Below, one piece after another: positions 50,950 through 59,776 of a DNA stretch of 64,000 nt. Origin of the DNA: Thermotomaculum hydrothermale (GTDB lineage Bacteria > Acidobacteriota > Holophagae > Thermotomaculales > Thermotomaculaceae). A program made the translations under genes and the position numbers. Location of the stretch: NCBI RefSeq assembly GCF_016592575.1, contig NZ_AP017470.1, positions 1,808,501 through 1,872,500 on the forward strand, given 5' to 3'. How positions within the stretch are numbered: position 1 is the stretch's first letter; every line of letters starts with the position of its first letter. The notes under the pieces were generated by a model. The model was not told the DNA's origin, ran no database searches, and saw nothing but the letters and a program-made list of their open reading frames with translations.

Positions 50950-51843
50950 TTGAAAGCACTATTAATCTTTAATCCAAAAGCGGCAAACGGTAGGGCAATT
51001 AAAAACCTAAAAAAAATCCAGCACCTTCTCTTAAAAAAAGGAATTGACCCCCACATAAAATTAACTGAGTGCAGAGGACACGGAATTGAGCTTGTTGAAA
51101 AAGAGGATTTAAAAAATTATGACGCAGTGCTTTCAGCAGGAGGAGACGGCACCCTTTTTGAAACCCTGAATGGATTGTTTAGAAACAAAAGTGTTGAGAA
51201 AAAGCCTCCAATTGGAATAATTCCAATAGGCACAGGTAATGCCTTTGTAAGGGATATGAACCTGAAAACAGGGGATTTTGAAAGCGCAATTGAGATAATA
51301 TCAAATGGCAAGAAAAAACAGGTTGATGTTGGAAAATTTACCACAGGGAAAGAAACATACTATTATCTCAACATTGTTGGATTGGGATTTGTATCAGATG
51401 TTAACGGCCTTGCCCATAAACTTAAAATATTTGGAAACATTTCATACTCAGTAGCGGTTTTTATAAAACTAATTCCTCTTCACACATACAGAGTAAAATT
51501 GATAATTGACGGAAAAGAGATAGAGAGGGAAAACATATTTGTTGAGGTGTCAAACAGCAGGTACACCTCAAACTTTTTAATGGCGCCTGATGCCAAAATA
51601 GACGACGGATATTTAGACATAACCCTATTAAACAAAACAACAAGGAGAAGAATGATTGCCGCCTTCCCTAAAATATTCACAGGAGAACACATAAAACTCC
51701 CTGAGGTTGAAACCTTCAAAGCAAAAAAGCTTGAAATAATAACAGAAAAAAATAAAATCCTCACCCCAGACGGGGAAATGATTGGTACATCTCCAGTAAA
51801 AATTGAATGCCTGAACAAAGCTTGTGAGGTTTTCTGGAGATGA
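50950..51843 (+). CDS. Diacylglycerol/lipid kinase family (YegS/DgkB type)
   Basis: 297 residues. The DAGK catalytic signatures are IFNPKAANGRA near the start, SAGGDGTLFETLNGLF and IGIIPIGTGNAFVRDM. The C-terminal beta-rich domain includes MAPDAKIDDGYLDI. It phosphorylates diacylglycerol or a related lipid with ATP. The TTG start has a GGAGGGG SD. The stop overlaps the plsC start (ATGA), so the two lipid enzymes are coupled. Confidence 0.92.
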   Translation: MKALLIFNPKAANGRAIKNLKKIQHLLLKKGIDPHIKLTECRGHGIELVEKEDLKNYDAVLSAGGDGTLFETLNGLFRNKSVEKKPPIGIIPIGTGNAFVRDMNLKTGDFESAIEIISNGKKKQVDVGKFTTGKETYYYLNIVGLGFVSDVNGLAHKLKIFGNISYSVAVFIKLIPLHTYRVKLIIDGKEIERENIFVEVSNSRYTSNFLMAPDAKIDDGYLDITLLNKTTRRRMIAAFPKIFTGEHIKLPEVETFKAKKLEIITEKNKILTPDGEMIGTSPVKIECLNKACEVFWR

Positions 51844-52547
51844 AAAAAATCCGCTCTCTAATACTCTGGATTAGCGGGGGAACAGTATTTTTCTTCTCAA
51901 TGAATATAATCCTGATTTGCACATATTTCTTTAAAGAAGAGACCTACGACCCTGTTGTTAAAGTACTCTTAAAAGCAATATTAAGGGCATGTGGGATAAA
52001 GGTTAAGGTTGAAGGGCTTGAAAACATTGACGAAAACAAAACATACCTCTACATGGCAAACCATGTAAACATATTTGATATACCAATTTTAGGAGCATAT
52101 CTTCCCCGCTCAATAAGGGGAATTGAGGCAGAGGAGCAATTTAAATGGCCTCTCTTCGGCTGGGTAATAACAAGGGCGGGAAATATCCCGATTAACAGGG
52201 AAGACCCAAGGCTTGCAATAAAGGCTATAAACAGGGGAATTGAAAGATTAAAAAACGGAAAATCATTGGTTATTCTCCCTGAAGGGCACAGGACACTTGA
52301 CGGAAACTTAAGGGAATTTAAAAAATTACCATTTAAAATGGCAAAGAGAAGCGGCGTTGACCTTGTCCCACTTGCACTCTGTAATCTCTTTGAAATTAAG
52401 CATAAAGGCTCATGGATAATAAACCCCGGCACTGTTACATTAAAAATCGGCAAACCAATAAGCAAAGAAAAAATAAACTCAATGACCCCGGAAGAATTAA
52501 GAGATTATGTAAAAGAGATAATCCAGAAAATGCTTGAAGAAAAATAG
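51840..52547 (+). CDS. plsC: 1-acyl-sn-glycerol-3-phosphate acyltransferase
   Basis: 235 residues. The catalytic HX4D box is NHVNIFD (H75 to D80). The glycerol-phosphate-binding motif reads PINREDP, and the third motif is LPEGHRTLDGNLREFKKLP. One N-terminal membrane helix (about 8-30) is present. It makes phosphatidic acid from lysophosphatidate, matching the lipid kinase upstream and plsB at the right window edge. Confidence 0.93.
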   Translation: MKKIRSLILWISGGTVFFFSMNIILICTYFFKEETYDPVVKVLLKAILRACGIKVKVEGLENIDENKTYLYMANHVNIFDIPILGAYLPRSIRGIEAEEQFKWPLFGWVITRAGNIPINREDPRLAIKAINRGIERLKNGKSLVILPEGHRTLDGNLREFKKLPFKMAKRSGVDLVPLALCNLFEIKHKGSWIINPGTVTLKIGKPISKEKINSMTPEELRDYVKEIIQKMLEEK

Positions 52548-52608
52548 ACAGTATCAGCCTAAAAAAAGTATTAAAATACGAGTATAAAAACAAAAAAAGA
52601 GGTGGATT

Positions 52609-54300
52609 ATGAAAAGAATAATTCCCTTAATCCTGCTTATTTCACTTCCATTATTTTCCCAGACCCTTTATAAAGACAAAATCTGGTACATAAAGCCACA
52701 GGCAAACACAAAAACCGTAAAAACAGACAACTTTATTATGTTTTCCTCTAACTTAAGCGGGCTTAACAATTTTTACCCCTTTTCCTCAAAAGCATTATTA
52801 ACCAGCACCTTTCACAATTGTTTTATAAACGAGGCAAACTTTACAACATCATTTCAGACTGAAGACACCGACAAACTTATCCCTGAAGGCAAAGGGGAAA
52901 GAGACATTCTAATTCCCTATAAAAACTACATTTACTTCCTTTTGAAAGACAGCAAAAACATCTGCTATTACATTTACAGGTATGACATTAAAAACAAAAA
53001 AAGCAAATTTATACTTAAACTAACTCAAAAATACTATCCCGGGTATTCAGCAACTGATAAGGTTAAACAGTCCTGGAAAGAAAACCCATCTTTTAAAAAA
53101 GACTGGTTTAACTTTATAAACGAATTTGCAGAATTTAGAAAAGGCTGGGCTTTTAAGGATAAACTAATCTTATACTATGCCCCTGATTACGGCCTGTTTT
53201 TTGGAAGAGCTTTGATAATTAATTTAAAAACAAAAAAGGTTGAAAAAACAATTGAAAGAGTTGATACAGTTTTCGGGGCAAATGAAAACCATATTCTTTA
53301 CACAAAACTTGTTGACGATGACGCCACAACAGTTGGAGATGATTTATACCTCTTTAAAAATGGCAAAGAATACAAGATTGACAAATTTGACAGAGACAAT
53401 GGGGCATTCTTAAACGGCAATACAGTTGCATACACAAAAGAAAATATAATTACACTGTACAACATAAAAACAGGGAAAAGAAAAGAGGTTTTAAAACTCA
53501 ACCTTAAACTCCCTGTTGTTTTGGGAGTATCAAAAACAGGAAATAGAATTTTTATAGGGGAAAGAGAAGACAAAAAGCAAACACTATACCTTTACGACCT
53601 ATACTCAAAGAAATTAATTACAATACTGCCTCACATTAATAGAAGTTTCCCATCAAATTTCTATGTAAGTTACGACGGAGAGTACGCAAGTTTTTCAGTG
53701 GGAGAAAATTTTTACAGAATTTACTTAAACGACAACTCAAAGCCGTCACTCTATGTAAAAATAAAGGGATTAATTGACAGCAAAACATTTAAGGATAAGG
53801 TAAAAGCAACAGTTTACTTTCAAGACAAATCCTTTGTATCTGGAACAAACGGGGAATTTAAGGTAAACGGGAAATTATATAAAGAAAAAACAATAACCCT
53901 GCCCCTAAAAGAGGGAGTTAACAAGTTTGTATTTGAAGCAAAAGACAGGGCGGGAAATACTGTAAAAAAAGCAAAAAAAATAATTTATGAAAAGCCAATT
54001 AAAACCACAATAAAGGAAATAGACAACAACCCTGAAAAATTCAAAGACAAGTTTGTAATTTTAGAAGGCTTTGCATGGGGATGGGCAAACATAAAAGACA
54101 AAAAAGAGGTGGAAAAATACTCAAAACTCCCATTTGCCAAAAACAACACAGGGCTATCAAGAAGCGACGGCTCATTCTCAGACGGGGAATTAAGAATACT
54201 CCTTCCCCACTTTTCAACAGGAAGCAAAAACCTAACAATACTCGGCCAGATAAAACTGAAAAACGGCAAATGGCTACTAAAACCAATAAACACTATGTAA
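52609..54300 (+). CDS. Secreted multi-domain protein: propeller-like, Ig-like and OB-fold regions
   Basis: 563 residues. A signal peptide (MKRIIPLILLISLPLFSQT) is followed by a long region of beta-strand repeats to about residue 375, resembling a beta-propeller (VLGVSKTGNRIFIGEREDKK). Next comes an Ig-like domain (KTITLPLKEGVNKFVFEAKD, then RAGNTVKKAKK), and a C-terminal OB-fold-like domain from about 470 (FKDKFVILEGFAWGWANI, RSDGSFSDGELRILLPHF). Domain calls are from sequence pattern. The whole architecture is not recognised. It has a GAGGTGG SD and its own upstream region. Confidence 0.7.
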   Translation: MKRIIPLILLISLPLFSQTLYKDKIWYIKPQANTKTVKTDNFIMFSSNLSGLNNFYPFSSKALLTSTFHNCFINEANFTTSFQTEDTDKLIPEGKGERDILIPYKNYIYFLLKDSKNICYYIYRYDIKNKKSKFILKLTQKYYPGYSATDKVKQSWKENPSFKKDWFNFINEFAEFRKGWAFKDKLILYYAPDYGLFFGRALIINLKTKKVEKTIERVDTVFGANENHILYTKLVDDDATTVGDDLYLFKNGKEYKIDKFDRDNGAFLNGNTVAYTKENIITLYNIKTGKRKEVLKLNLKLPVVLGVSKTGNRIFIGEREDKKQTLYLYDLYSKKLITILPHINRSFPSNFYVSYDGEYASFSVGENFYRIYLNDNSKPSLYVKIKGLIDSKTFKDKVKATVYFQDKSFVSGTNGEFKVNGKLYKEKTITLPLKEGVNKFVFEAKDRAGNTVKKAKKIIYEKPIKTTIKEIDNNPEKFKDKFVILEGFAWGWANIKDKKEVEKYSKLPFAKNNTGLSRSDGSFSDGELRILLPHFSTGSKNLTILGQIKLKNGKWLLKPINTM

Positions 54301-54311
54301 AAAATGAAAAT

Positions 54312-54863
54312 TTATATTATTAAAACAATAATTCCTTTTTCTATTTTTTCCCATAAGTCTAAAATATCTTTATTTTTCATTCTTATACAGCCGTGGGAGA
54401 CAGGTTTGCCGATTAATCCCTCTTCGTTTGTGCCGTGAATATAAATATACCGCTTTTTTGTGTCAACAAACCTTCCTTTTTCATTGTAACCCCTGTTTTT
54501 GCCTTCTTCCAATCCTTCAAGCCAGAGAATCCTTGTTGTAATTAAATCCTTTCCTGTTGAAACCGGCCTTTTTTCAATATCTGCAATCTCACCTGTAAAC
54601 TTCCTTCCCTTTAAAACAGCACCTAATGGCAAACCTTTACCTATTTTTTCACAAATTCTGTGAAGCCCCAAAGGAGTGCAGAAGCTTCCCTCAACATTCC
54701 CCACCCCATTTTTTGCCGTTGAAACAGCATACTCTTTTAAAACCTTTTTCCCCTGTAACAAATAAAGCTTTTGCTCGTTAACCTTTACAAGTACCCACAG
54801 GTCATTTTCTTTATAACCATAGTTTTTCAATTTCTCAAAATCAAACTTTTTCAAAAATTCCAT
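54312..54863 (-). CDS. L,D-transpeptidase (YkuD fold)
   Basis: 183 residues. The catalytic motif is SHGCIRMKNKDILDL with H157 and C159, and the upstream histidine is in YIHGTNEEG (H143). L,D-transpeptidases cross-link peptidoglycan or attach lipoproteins to it. No signal peptide or membrane helix is visible at the N-terminus (MEFLKKFDFEKLKNYGYKEN), which is unusual for this family. It is convergent with the preceding gene. Confidence 0.88.
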   Translation of the reverse strand: MEFLKKFDFEKLKNYGYKENDLWVLVKVNEQKLYLLQGKKVLKEYAVSTAKNGVGNVEGSFCTPLGLHRICEKIGKGLPLGAVLKGRKFTGEIADIEKRPVSTGKDLITTRILWLEGLEEGKNRGYNEKGRFVDTKKRYIYIHGTNEEGLIGKPVSHGCIRMKNKDILDLWEKIEKGIIVLII

Positions 54864-55014
54864 GCTTAAATTTTAACCTAAATAAAACTTTTTTGAAAAA
54901 AATCCCTCTTTTGCTCAAAATATACTCTATCTATGCTTTATTTTCATTGAAGAGTTATTTTTTGTTGTTTAAAATAGCAGTGTGGAGAGATTCACTAATC
55001 AGGAGGAGGACAGT

Positions 55015-56538
55015 ATGGATTTCTTAAAAGAATTAGGTTTAGAAGGTGTCTTAAAGGGCACTTATGCGGGCGAATGGATTGGCGGAGAAGACAGGGATAA
55101 GCTTGTTTCATATAATCCAACAACAGGGGAACCAATAGGCACAGTTTTACAGACAAATGAAGAAGATTATGAATTGGTTGTTAAAAGGGCTCAGGAAGCG
55201 TGGAAGAAGTGGAGAATGACACCTGCACCTGTTAGAGGGCTTGTTATCAGAGATTTAGCAGATGAGTTAAGAAAACACAAAGAGGCATTGGGAAGGCTTG
55301 TTTCCCTTGAAATGGGGAAAATCCTTCAGGAAGGGCTTGGCGAAGTTCAGGAAATGATTGATATCTGCGACTTTGCTGTTGGGCTTTCAAGACAGCTTTA
55401 CGGAAAAACAATGCCTTCTGAAAGGCCTGAGCACAGAATTATGGAGCAGTGGCACCCTCTCGGAGTGATTGGCATTGTTACTGCCTTTAACTTCCCAGTT
55501 GCTGTCTGGTCATGGAATGCGGCAATTGCTGCTGTTTGTGGCGATGTAATGATATGGAAGCCTTCCTCAAAAACACCTCTCTGTGCTATTGCAGTTCAAA
55601 ACATTGTAAACAAGGTTGCAAAAAGGCATGATTGCGAAGGTGTATTCAACCTTATTATCGGTAAAGGCTCAACAGTTGGTGAAAGAATGCTTCAGGATAA
55701 GAGAGTTCCTTTAATCTCCTTCACAGGCTCAGTTGCAATGGGTAAGCATGTTGCAGAGGTTGTTGGAAGAAGGCTTGGAAGGACAATCTTAGAGTTAGGC
55801 GGAAACAATGCTGTTGTTGTTATGGAAGACGCAGACATTGACATGGCTGTAAACTCTATCTTCTTTGGCGCAATAGGCACAAGCGGCCAGAGGTGCACCT
55901 CAACAAGAAGGGTAATTGTTCATGAAAGCGTAAAAGATAAGGTTGTTGAAAAGCTTATTGCTAAGTACAACAAAATCAAAATTGGTGATCCTCTCGACGA
56001 AAAAACAACAATGGGGCCTTTGGTTGACGAGCAGGCAATTATTGCCTATGAAAGAGCAATTGAAGAGGTTAAAAAAGCAGGCGGAAAGATACTCTATGAA
56101 GGCGGAAGAATTGAGGGTATGAAGGGACACTTTGTAAAACCAACCATTGCCGAAGTTAAAAACGACTTCAAAATTGTTCAGGAAGAGACATTTGCTCCAC
56201 TGCTTTACATAATCACATTTAAAGATTTTGACGAAGCGATTGAGATTCACAACAATGTTCCGCAGGGATTGTCTTCATCAATATTCACCCAGAACTTCCA
56301 CTATGCTGAAAAATTTATCTCACCTGCCGGTTCAGACTGCGGTATGGCAAATATAAACCTTGGAACAAGCGGTGCTGAAATAGGCGGTGCATTTGGCGGT
56401 GAAAAAGAGACAGGCGGCGGAAGAGAATCTGGTTCTGATGCATGGAAACTCTATATGAGAAGACTTACTTCAGCAATCAATTACGGCAAGGGATTTATTC
56501 TTGCTCAGGGAATTAAGTTCGGAGACGATGAGGAATAA
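55015..56538 (+). CDS. Aldehyde dehydrogenase, ALDH7-like (alpha-aminoadipate semialdehyde dehydrogenase type)
   Basis: 507 residues. NAD-dependent oxidation of an aldehyde, with catalytic C294 in GQRCTSTRR and general base E260 in ILELGGNN. EQWHPLGVIGIVTAFNFPVAVWSWN-type wording and the GGAFGGEKETGGGRESGSDAWK ending are typical of ALDH7 (antiquitin / piperideine-6-carboxylate dehydrogenase). That family oxidises a lysine-degradation semialdehyde. The ATG has an AGGAGGAGG tract upstream. It is paired with an ALDH4-like gene 32 bases downstream. Confidence 0.88.
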   Translation: MDFLKELGLEGVLKGTYAGEWIGGEDRDKLVSYNPTTGEPIGTVLQTNEEDYELVVKRAQEAWKKWRMTPAPVRGLVIRDLADELRKHKEALGRLVSLEMGKILQEGLGEVQEMIDICDFAVGLSRQLYGKTMPSERPEHRIMEQWHPLGVIGIVTAFNFPVAVWSWNAAIAAVCGDVMIWKPSSKTPLCAIAVQNIVNKVAKRHDCEGVFNLIIGKGSTVGERMLQDKRVPLISFTGSVAMGKHVAEVVGRRLGRTILELGGNNAVVVMEDADIDMAVNSIFFGAIGTSGQRCTSTRRVIVHESVKDKVVEKLIAKYNKIKIGDPLDEKTTMGPLVDEQAIIAYERAIEEVKKAGGKILYEGGRIEGMKGHFVKPTIAEVKNDFKIVQEETFAPLLYIITFKDFDEAIEIHNNVPQGLSSSIFTQNFHYAEKFISPAGSDCGMANINLGTSGAEIGGAFGGEKETGGGRESGSDAWKLYMRRLTSAINYGKGFILAQGIKFGDDEE

Positions 56539-56570
56539 ATAAAAACAGACTAACCAACCAGGAGGTTAAA

Positions 56571-58205
56571 ATGGCAAACGGGATTTTTCAGGTACCTAAG
56601 CCTAAAAACGAGCCAATTAAGGCTTATAGAGAAGGAAGCGAAGAAAAGAAGAGTTTAAAGGCAAAGTTAAAAGAGTTGAAAAATGAGCAGATTGAAATTC
56701 CCCTTATAATCGGTGGGAAAGAGGTAAGGACTGGTGATTTAGGCAAATGTGTAATGCCTCACAATCACTCCCATGTGCTTGCAACATACCACAAGGCAGG
56801 GGAAAAAGAAGTTCAGATGGCTATTGATGCTGCATTGAAGGCATGGAAAGAATGGTCAACCACACCTTGGGAGCACAGGGTTGCAGTGTTTTTGAGAATG
56901 GCAGAACTCCTCTCAGGGCCATACAGAGACATTTTAAACGGCGCAACAATGCTAAACCAGTCTAAAAATGTTTTTCAGGCTGAGATTGATTCAGCATGCG
57001 AGTTAACAGACTTTTACAGGTTTAACTCATACTACGCATACCAGATGTACACAGAGCAACCAATGTATTCCCCGCAGGGAACATGGAACAGGCTTGAGTA
57101 CAGGCCACTTGAAGGATTTATATTTGCAGTAACGCCTTTTAACTTTACTTCAATTGCAGGAAACCTTCCAACAGCACCTGTTTTAATGGGTAATGTTTCC
57201 CTCTGGAAACCTGCATCAAGTGCAGTTTTCTCTGCATACAAGTTGATGCAATTGTTCAAAGAAGCAGGATTGCCAGACGGAGTGATTAACTTTATTCCAG
57301 GCTCAGGCGGAAAGGTTGGAAACCCTGTTCTTGCAAGCGAGCACCTGGCAGGAATCCACTTTACAGGCTCAACTGCAACATTCCAGCACATGTGGAGAAC
57401 AGTCGGCACAAACATTAGCAAATATAAATCCTATCCAAGAATTGTTGGGGAAACAGGCGGAAAAGACTTTATCTTTGCCCACGCTTCAGCAGATTTAGAC
57501 GCACTTGTTGCAGCAACTGTAAGAGGCGCATTTGAATACCAGGGACAGAAATGCTCAGCAGCATCAAGAATGTATGTGCCTGAATCAATATGGCCAAAAT
57601 TCAAAGATATGCTCCTTGACGAAATCAAAACAATAAAGATGGGTGATGTTGAAGACTTTACAAACTTTATGAATGCTGTAATTGATAGGGCTGCATTTGA
57701 AACAATTAAGGGATACATTGACTATGCAAAAGATTCAAGTGACGCTGAAATCTTGATTGGCGGAAAATGTGACGACTCTGTTGGTTACTTTATTGAACCA
57801 ACTGTAATTCTTACAACAAACCCGCACTTTAAGACAATGGAAGAGGAAATTTTCGGTCCTGTTCTTACAATCTATGTTTACAAAGACAACGAGTATGAAG
57901 AGGCGCTTGAGCTTTGCGACAACACCTCACCTTATGCATTAACAGGCGCTGTTTTTGCAAACGACAGAAAGGCAATAGAAATTGCAGAAAAGAAACTTAC
58001 CCACACTGCTGGAAACTTCTACATTAACGACAAACCAACCGGTGCAGTTGTTGGACAGCAGCCTTTCGGCGGCGGAAGGGCATCAGGCACTAACGATAAA
58101 GCTGGTTCGCTCCTTAACCTGTTAAGGTGGGTATCCCAGAGAACAATTAAGGAAAACTTCAATCCACCTAAAAATTACAGATACCCATTTATGGAAGCTG
58201 AATAA
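56571..58205 (+). CDS. L-glutamate gamma-semialdehyde (P5C) dehydrogenase, ALDH4-like
   Basis: 544 residues. It oxidises glutamate semialdehyde (from proline) to glutamate. Catalytic C328 is in GQKCSAASRM and the base E294 in VGETGGKD. The N-terminus (YREGSEEKKSLKAKLKELKN) and the GRASGTNDKAGSLLNLLRW region match the monofunctional ALDH4A1-type enzyme rather than fused PutA. AGGAGG SD. No proline dehydrogenase gene is adjacent. Confidence 0.9.
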   Translation: MANGIFQVPKPKNEPIKAYREGSEEKKSLKAKLKELKNEQIEIPLIIGGKEVRTGDLGKCVMPHNHSHVLATYHKAGEKEVQMAIDAALKAWKEWSTTPWEHRVAVFLRMAELLSGPYRDILNGATMLNQSKNVFQAEIDSACELTDFYRFNSYYAYQMYTEQPMYSPQGTWNRLEYRPLEGFIFAVTPFNFTSIAGNLPTAPVLMGNVSLWKPASSAVFSAYKLMQLFKEAGLPDGVINFIPGSGGKVGNPVLASEHLAGIHFTGSTATFQHMWRTVGTNISKYKSYPRIVGETGGKDFIFAHASADLDALVAATVRGAFEYQGQKCSAASRMYVPESIWPKFKDMLLDEIKTIKMGDVEDFTNFMNAVIDRAAFETIKGYIDYAKDSSDAEILIGGKCDDSVGYFIEPTVILTTNPHFKTMEEEIFGPVLTIYVYKDNEYEEALELCDNTSPYALTGAVFANDRKAIEIAEKKLTHTAGNFYINDKPTGAVVGQQPFGGGRASGTNDKAGSLLNLLRWVSQRTIKENFNPPKNYRYPFMEAE

Positions 58206-58231
58206 TAAAAGTTTTAAATTATTAAACCTTC

Positions 58232-58251
58232 AGCCCCTCTTTCGAGGGGCT
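58232..58251 (+). terminator. Terminator of the aldehyde dehydrogenase pair
   Basis: Perfect 8-bp stem AGCCCCTC / GAGGGGCT with loop TTTC and a T-run, 27 bases after the second ALDH stop. Confidence 0.92.
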
Positions 58252-58371
58252 TTTTTTATACCCTGTGTTTTAAATCACAAAAAATAATAATTTTTAGACA
58301 AAATTTCAGTTTTTTTAATATAAAATAAATGAAAATAGATTTTTGAAAAAATGCAGATAGGAGAGGTTGAA

Positions 58372-59091
58372 ATGAAAAAAATATTAGCAATTTTAATCAG
58401 CCTTTTTCTTGTTGTCTCATTTTCTTTTGCCGGTGGAAGCAATTTTGAGATTGAAAAGAAACTGTTAAAACTTCAGAATTCAATAGTCAAAAACTCTTTT
58501 ATAAATCTAAAACCTGGGGCATGGGCAAGCTATAAGGACGGGTCAAAGGCAATTTATGTTGGGGAAGACACAATAGATGGTATGAAACTCAGAGGAATTG
58601 AGCTTCATATAAGGAATAATTTAATTGTTCAAATATGGTATAAAGTTGTGCCAAAGCACTTTGCTTACAATGGAGAAAATTATAAATTACTTACACTTGA
58701 CCCGAGGGTTATTTTTGTTCAGGCAGGGGGAATGAATATTAAACTTGATTATTCACAAATACAGTTAATTGAGCAGTATTACGAAGTAAATGATTTAAGT
58801 GTTATTTTAACCCCGGCAAAAATATACATAGACAACAATACAAATCATAAAATCTCAATTGAAGAAACCACTGTTAAAGTAGGTTCGCATGCAGTAAAAG
58901 CAAGTGTTATTACCAGCCTTGACAACGGTTCAAAGTGCTTTGTAAGCCCTGAAGTGCCTTTCGGGCTAATAAAAACTATTCCAGAGGGAAACCCAACGCT
59001 TGTAAACTTTAGTTTTGCCGGAGCAAGTGTAAGTATAAACAAATCAATAAGAGCAAATGCAAAAGCATTCTCATTTCCCATTGGGTTTTAA
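58372..59091 (+). CDS. Secreted protein of unknown function
   Basis: 239 residues with a signal peptide (MKKILAILISLFLVVSFSFA), cleavage near residue 20; no family recognised. The mature part is beta-rich, with repeated KIYIDNNTNHKISIEETTV-type strands. A pattern GAWASYKDGSKAIYVGED near the N-terminus resembles domains found in exported proteins of unknown role. The ATG lies behind GGAGAGG. It has its own upstream region after the ALDH terminator. Confidence 0.7.
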   Translation: MKKILAILISLFLVVSFSFAGGSNFEIEKKLLKLQNSIVKNSFINLKPGAWASYKDGSKAIYVGEDTIDGMKLRGIELHIRNNLIVQIWYKVVPKHFAYNGENYKLLTLDPRVIFVQAGGMNIKLDYSQIQLIEQYYEVNDLSVILTPAKIYIDNNTNHKISIEETTVKVGSHAVKASVITSLDNGSKCFVSPEVPFGLIKTIPEGNPTLVNFSFAGASVSINKSIRANAKAFSFPIGF

Positions 59092-59231
59092 AAACAATTT
59101 TGTTTAAATAAGTCTTTTTAAATCAAACAATTAACAATATCTATAATTCCTTCTAAAATAAAAAACCAACTTTAACTTGATTTTTTTAATTTTTAATTTA
59201 AAGTTTTAATTAAGTTAAACAGGAGGTAATA

Positions 59232-59654
59232 ATGAAAAGAAGGGATTTTTTAAAGGCTTCATTATTGGGATTAGGTGGAACAGTTTTATTAAAAGGCACA
59301 AATGTTTTTGCATGCGGTAATAAAACAAAATGTATGGGCAAAGAGTTTACCAATATTATTTACACAAAAGACAACCCTGGTAGATGGGCTAAAAAAGTTG
59401 GTTCTCACGCCCCAGTAATTACGGTAAAAAAAGACAAAGTCACTGTCGAAACAAAGCACCCGATGAGCGAAGGCCATTTTATTGTGAGACACACTCTTGT
59501 TTTAAAAGACGGCACAGTTTTAGGAGCTAAAACTTTCAAACCCACAGACAAGCCTGTGTCAGAATACACATTACCAAAGGGATACAAGGGAAAGATTTAC
59601 GCAACATCATTCTGTAATTTACACGATTTCTGGCTAAGCGAAGCAACGGTTTAA
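59232..59654 (+). CDS. Superoxide reductase (neelaredoxin type) with Tat signal
   Basis: 140 residues. An N-terminal twin-arginine signal (KRRDFLKASLLGLGGTVLL) precedes a neelaredoxin/desulfoferrodoxin-type domain. The iron-site ligands can be placed as H59 (GSHAPVI), H76 and H82 (KHPMSEGHFIVRH), C128 and H131 (SFCNLHDFW). No desulforedoxin-like N-terminal centre is present, so it is the one-iron class. It detoxifies superoxide without making oxygen. The Tat signal implies export of the folded protein to the periplasm. Strong AGGAGG SD. Confidence 0.88.
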   Translation: MKRRDFLKASLLGLGGTVLLKGTNVFACGNKTKCMGKEFTNIIYTKDNPGRWAKKVGSHAPVITVKKDKVTVETKHPMSEGHFIVRHTLVLKDGTVLGAKTFKPTDKPVSEYTLPKGYKGKIYATSFCNLHDFWLSEATV

Positions 59655-59776
59655 ATTTAAAAAACACTTTAATTAATAGTAAAAAATATAATCTATTTGT
59701 TTGAATAACCATTTTTGCTTTCAACACTAAAATTGCGTTAAAATTATAGTCTAAAATTAACCTAAAAGGAGTTTTT

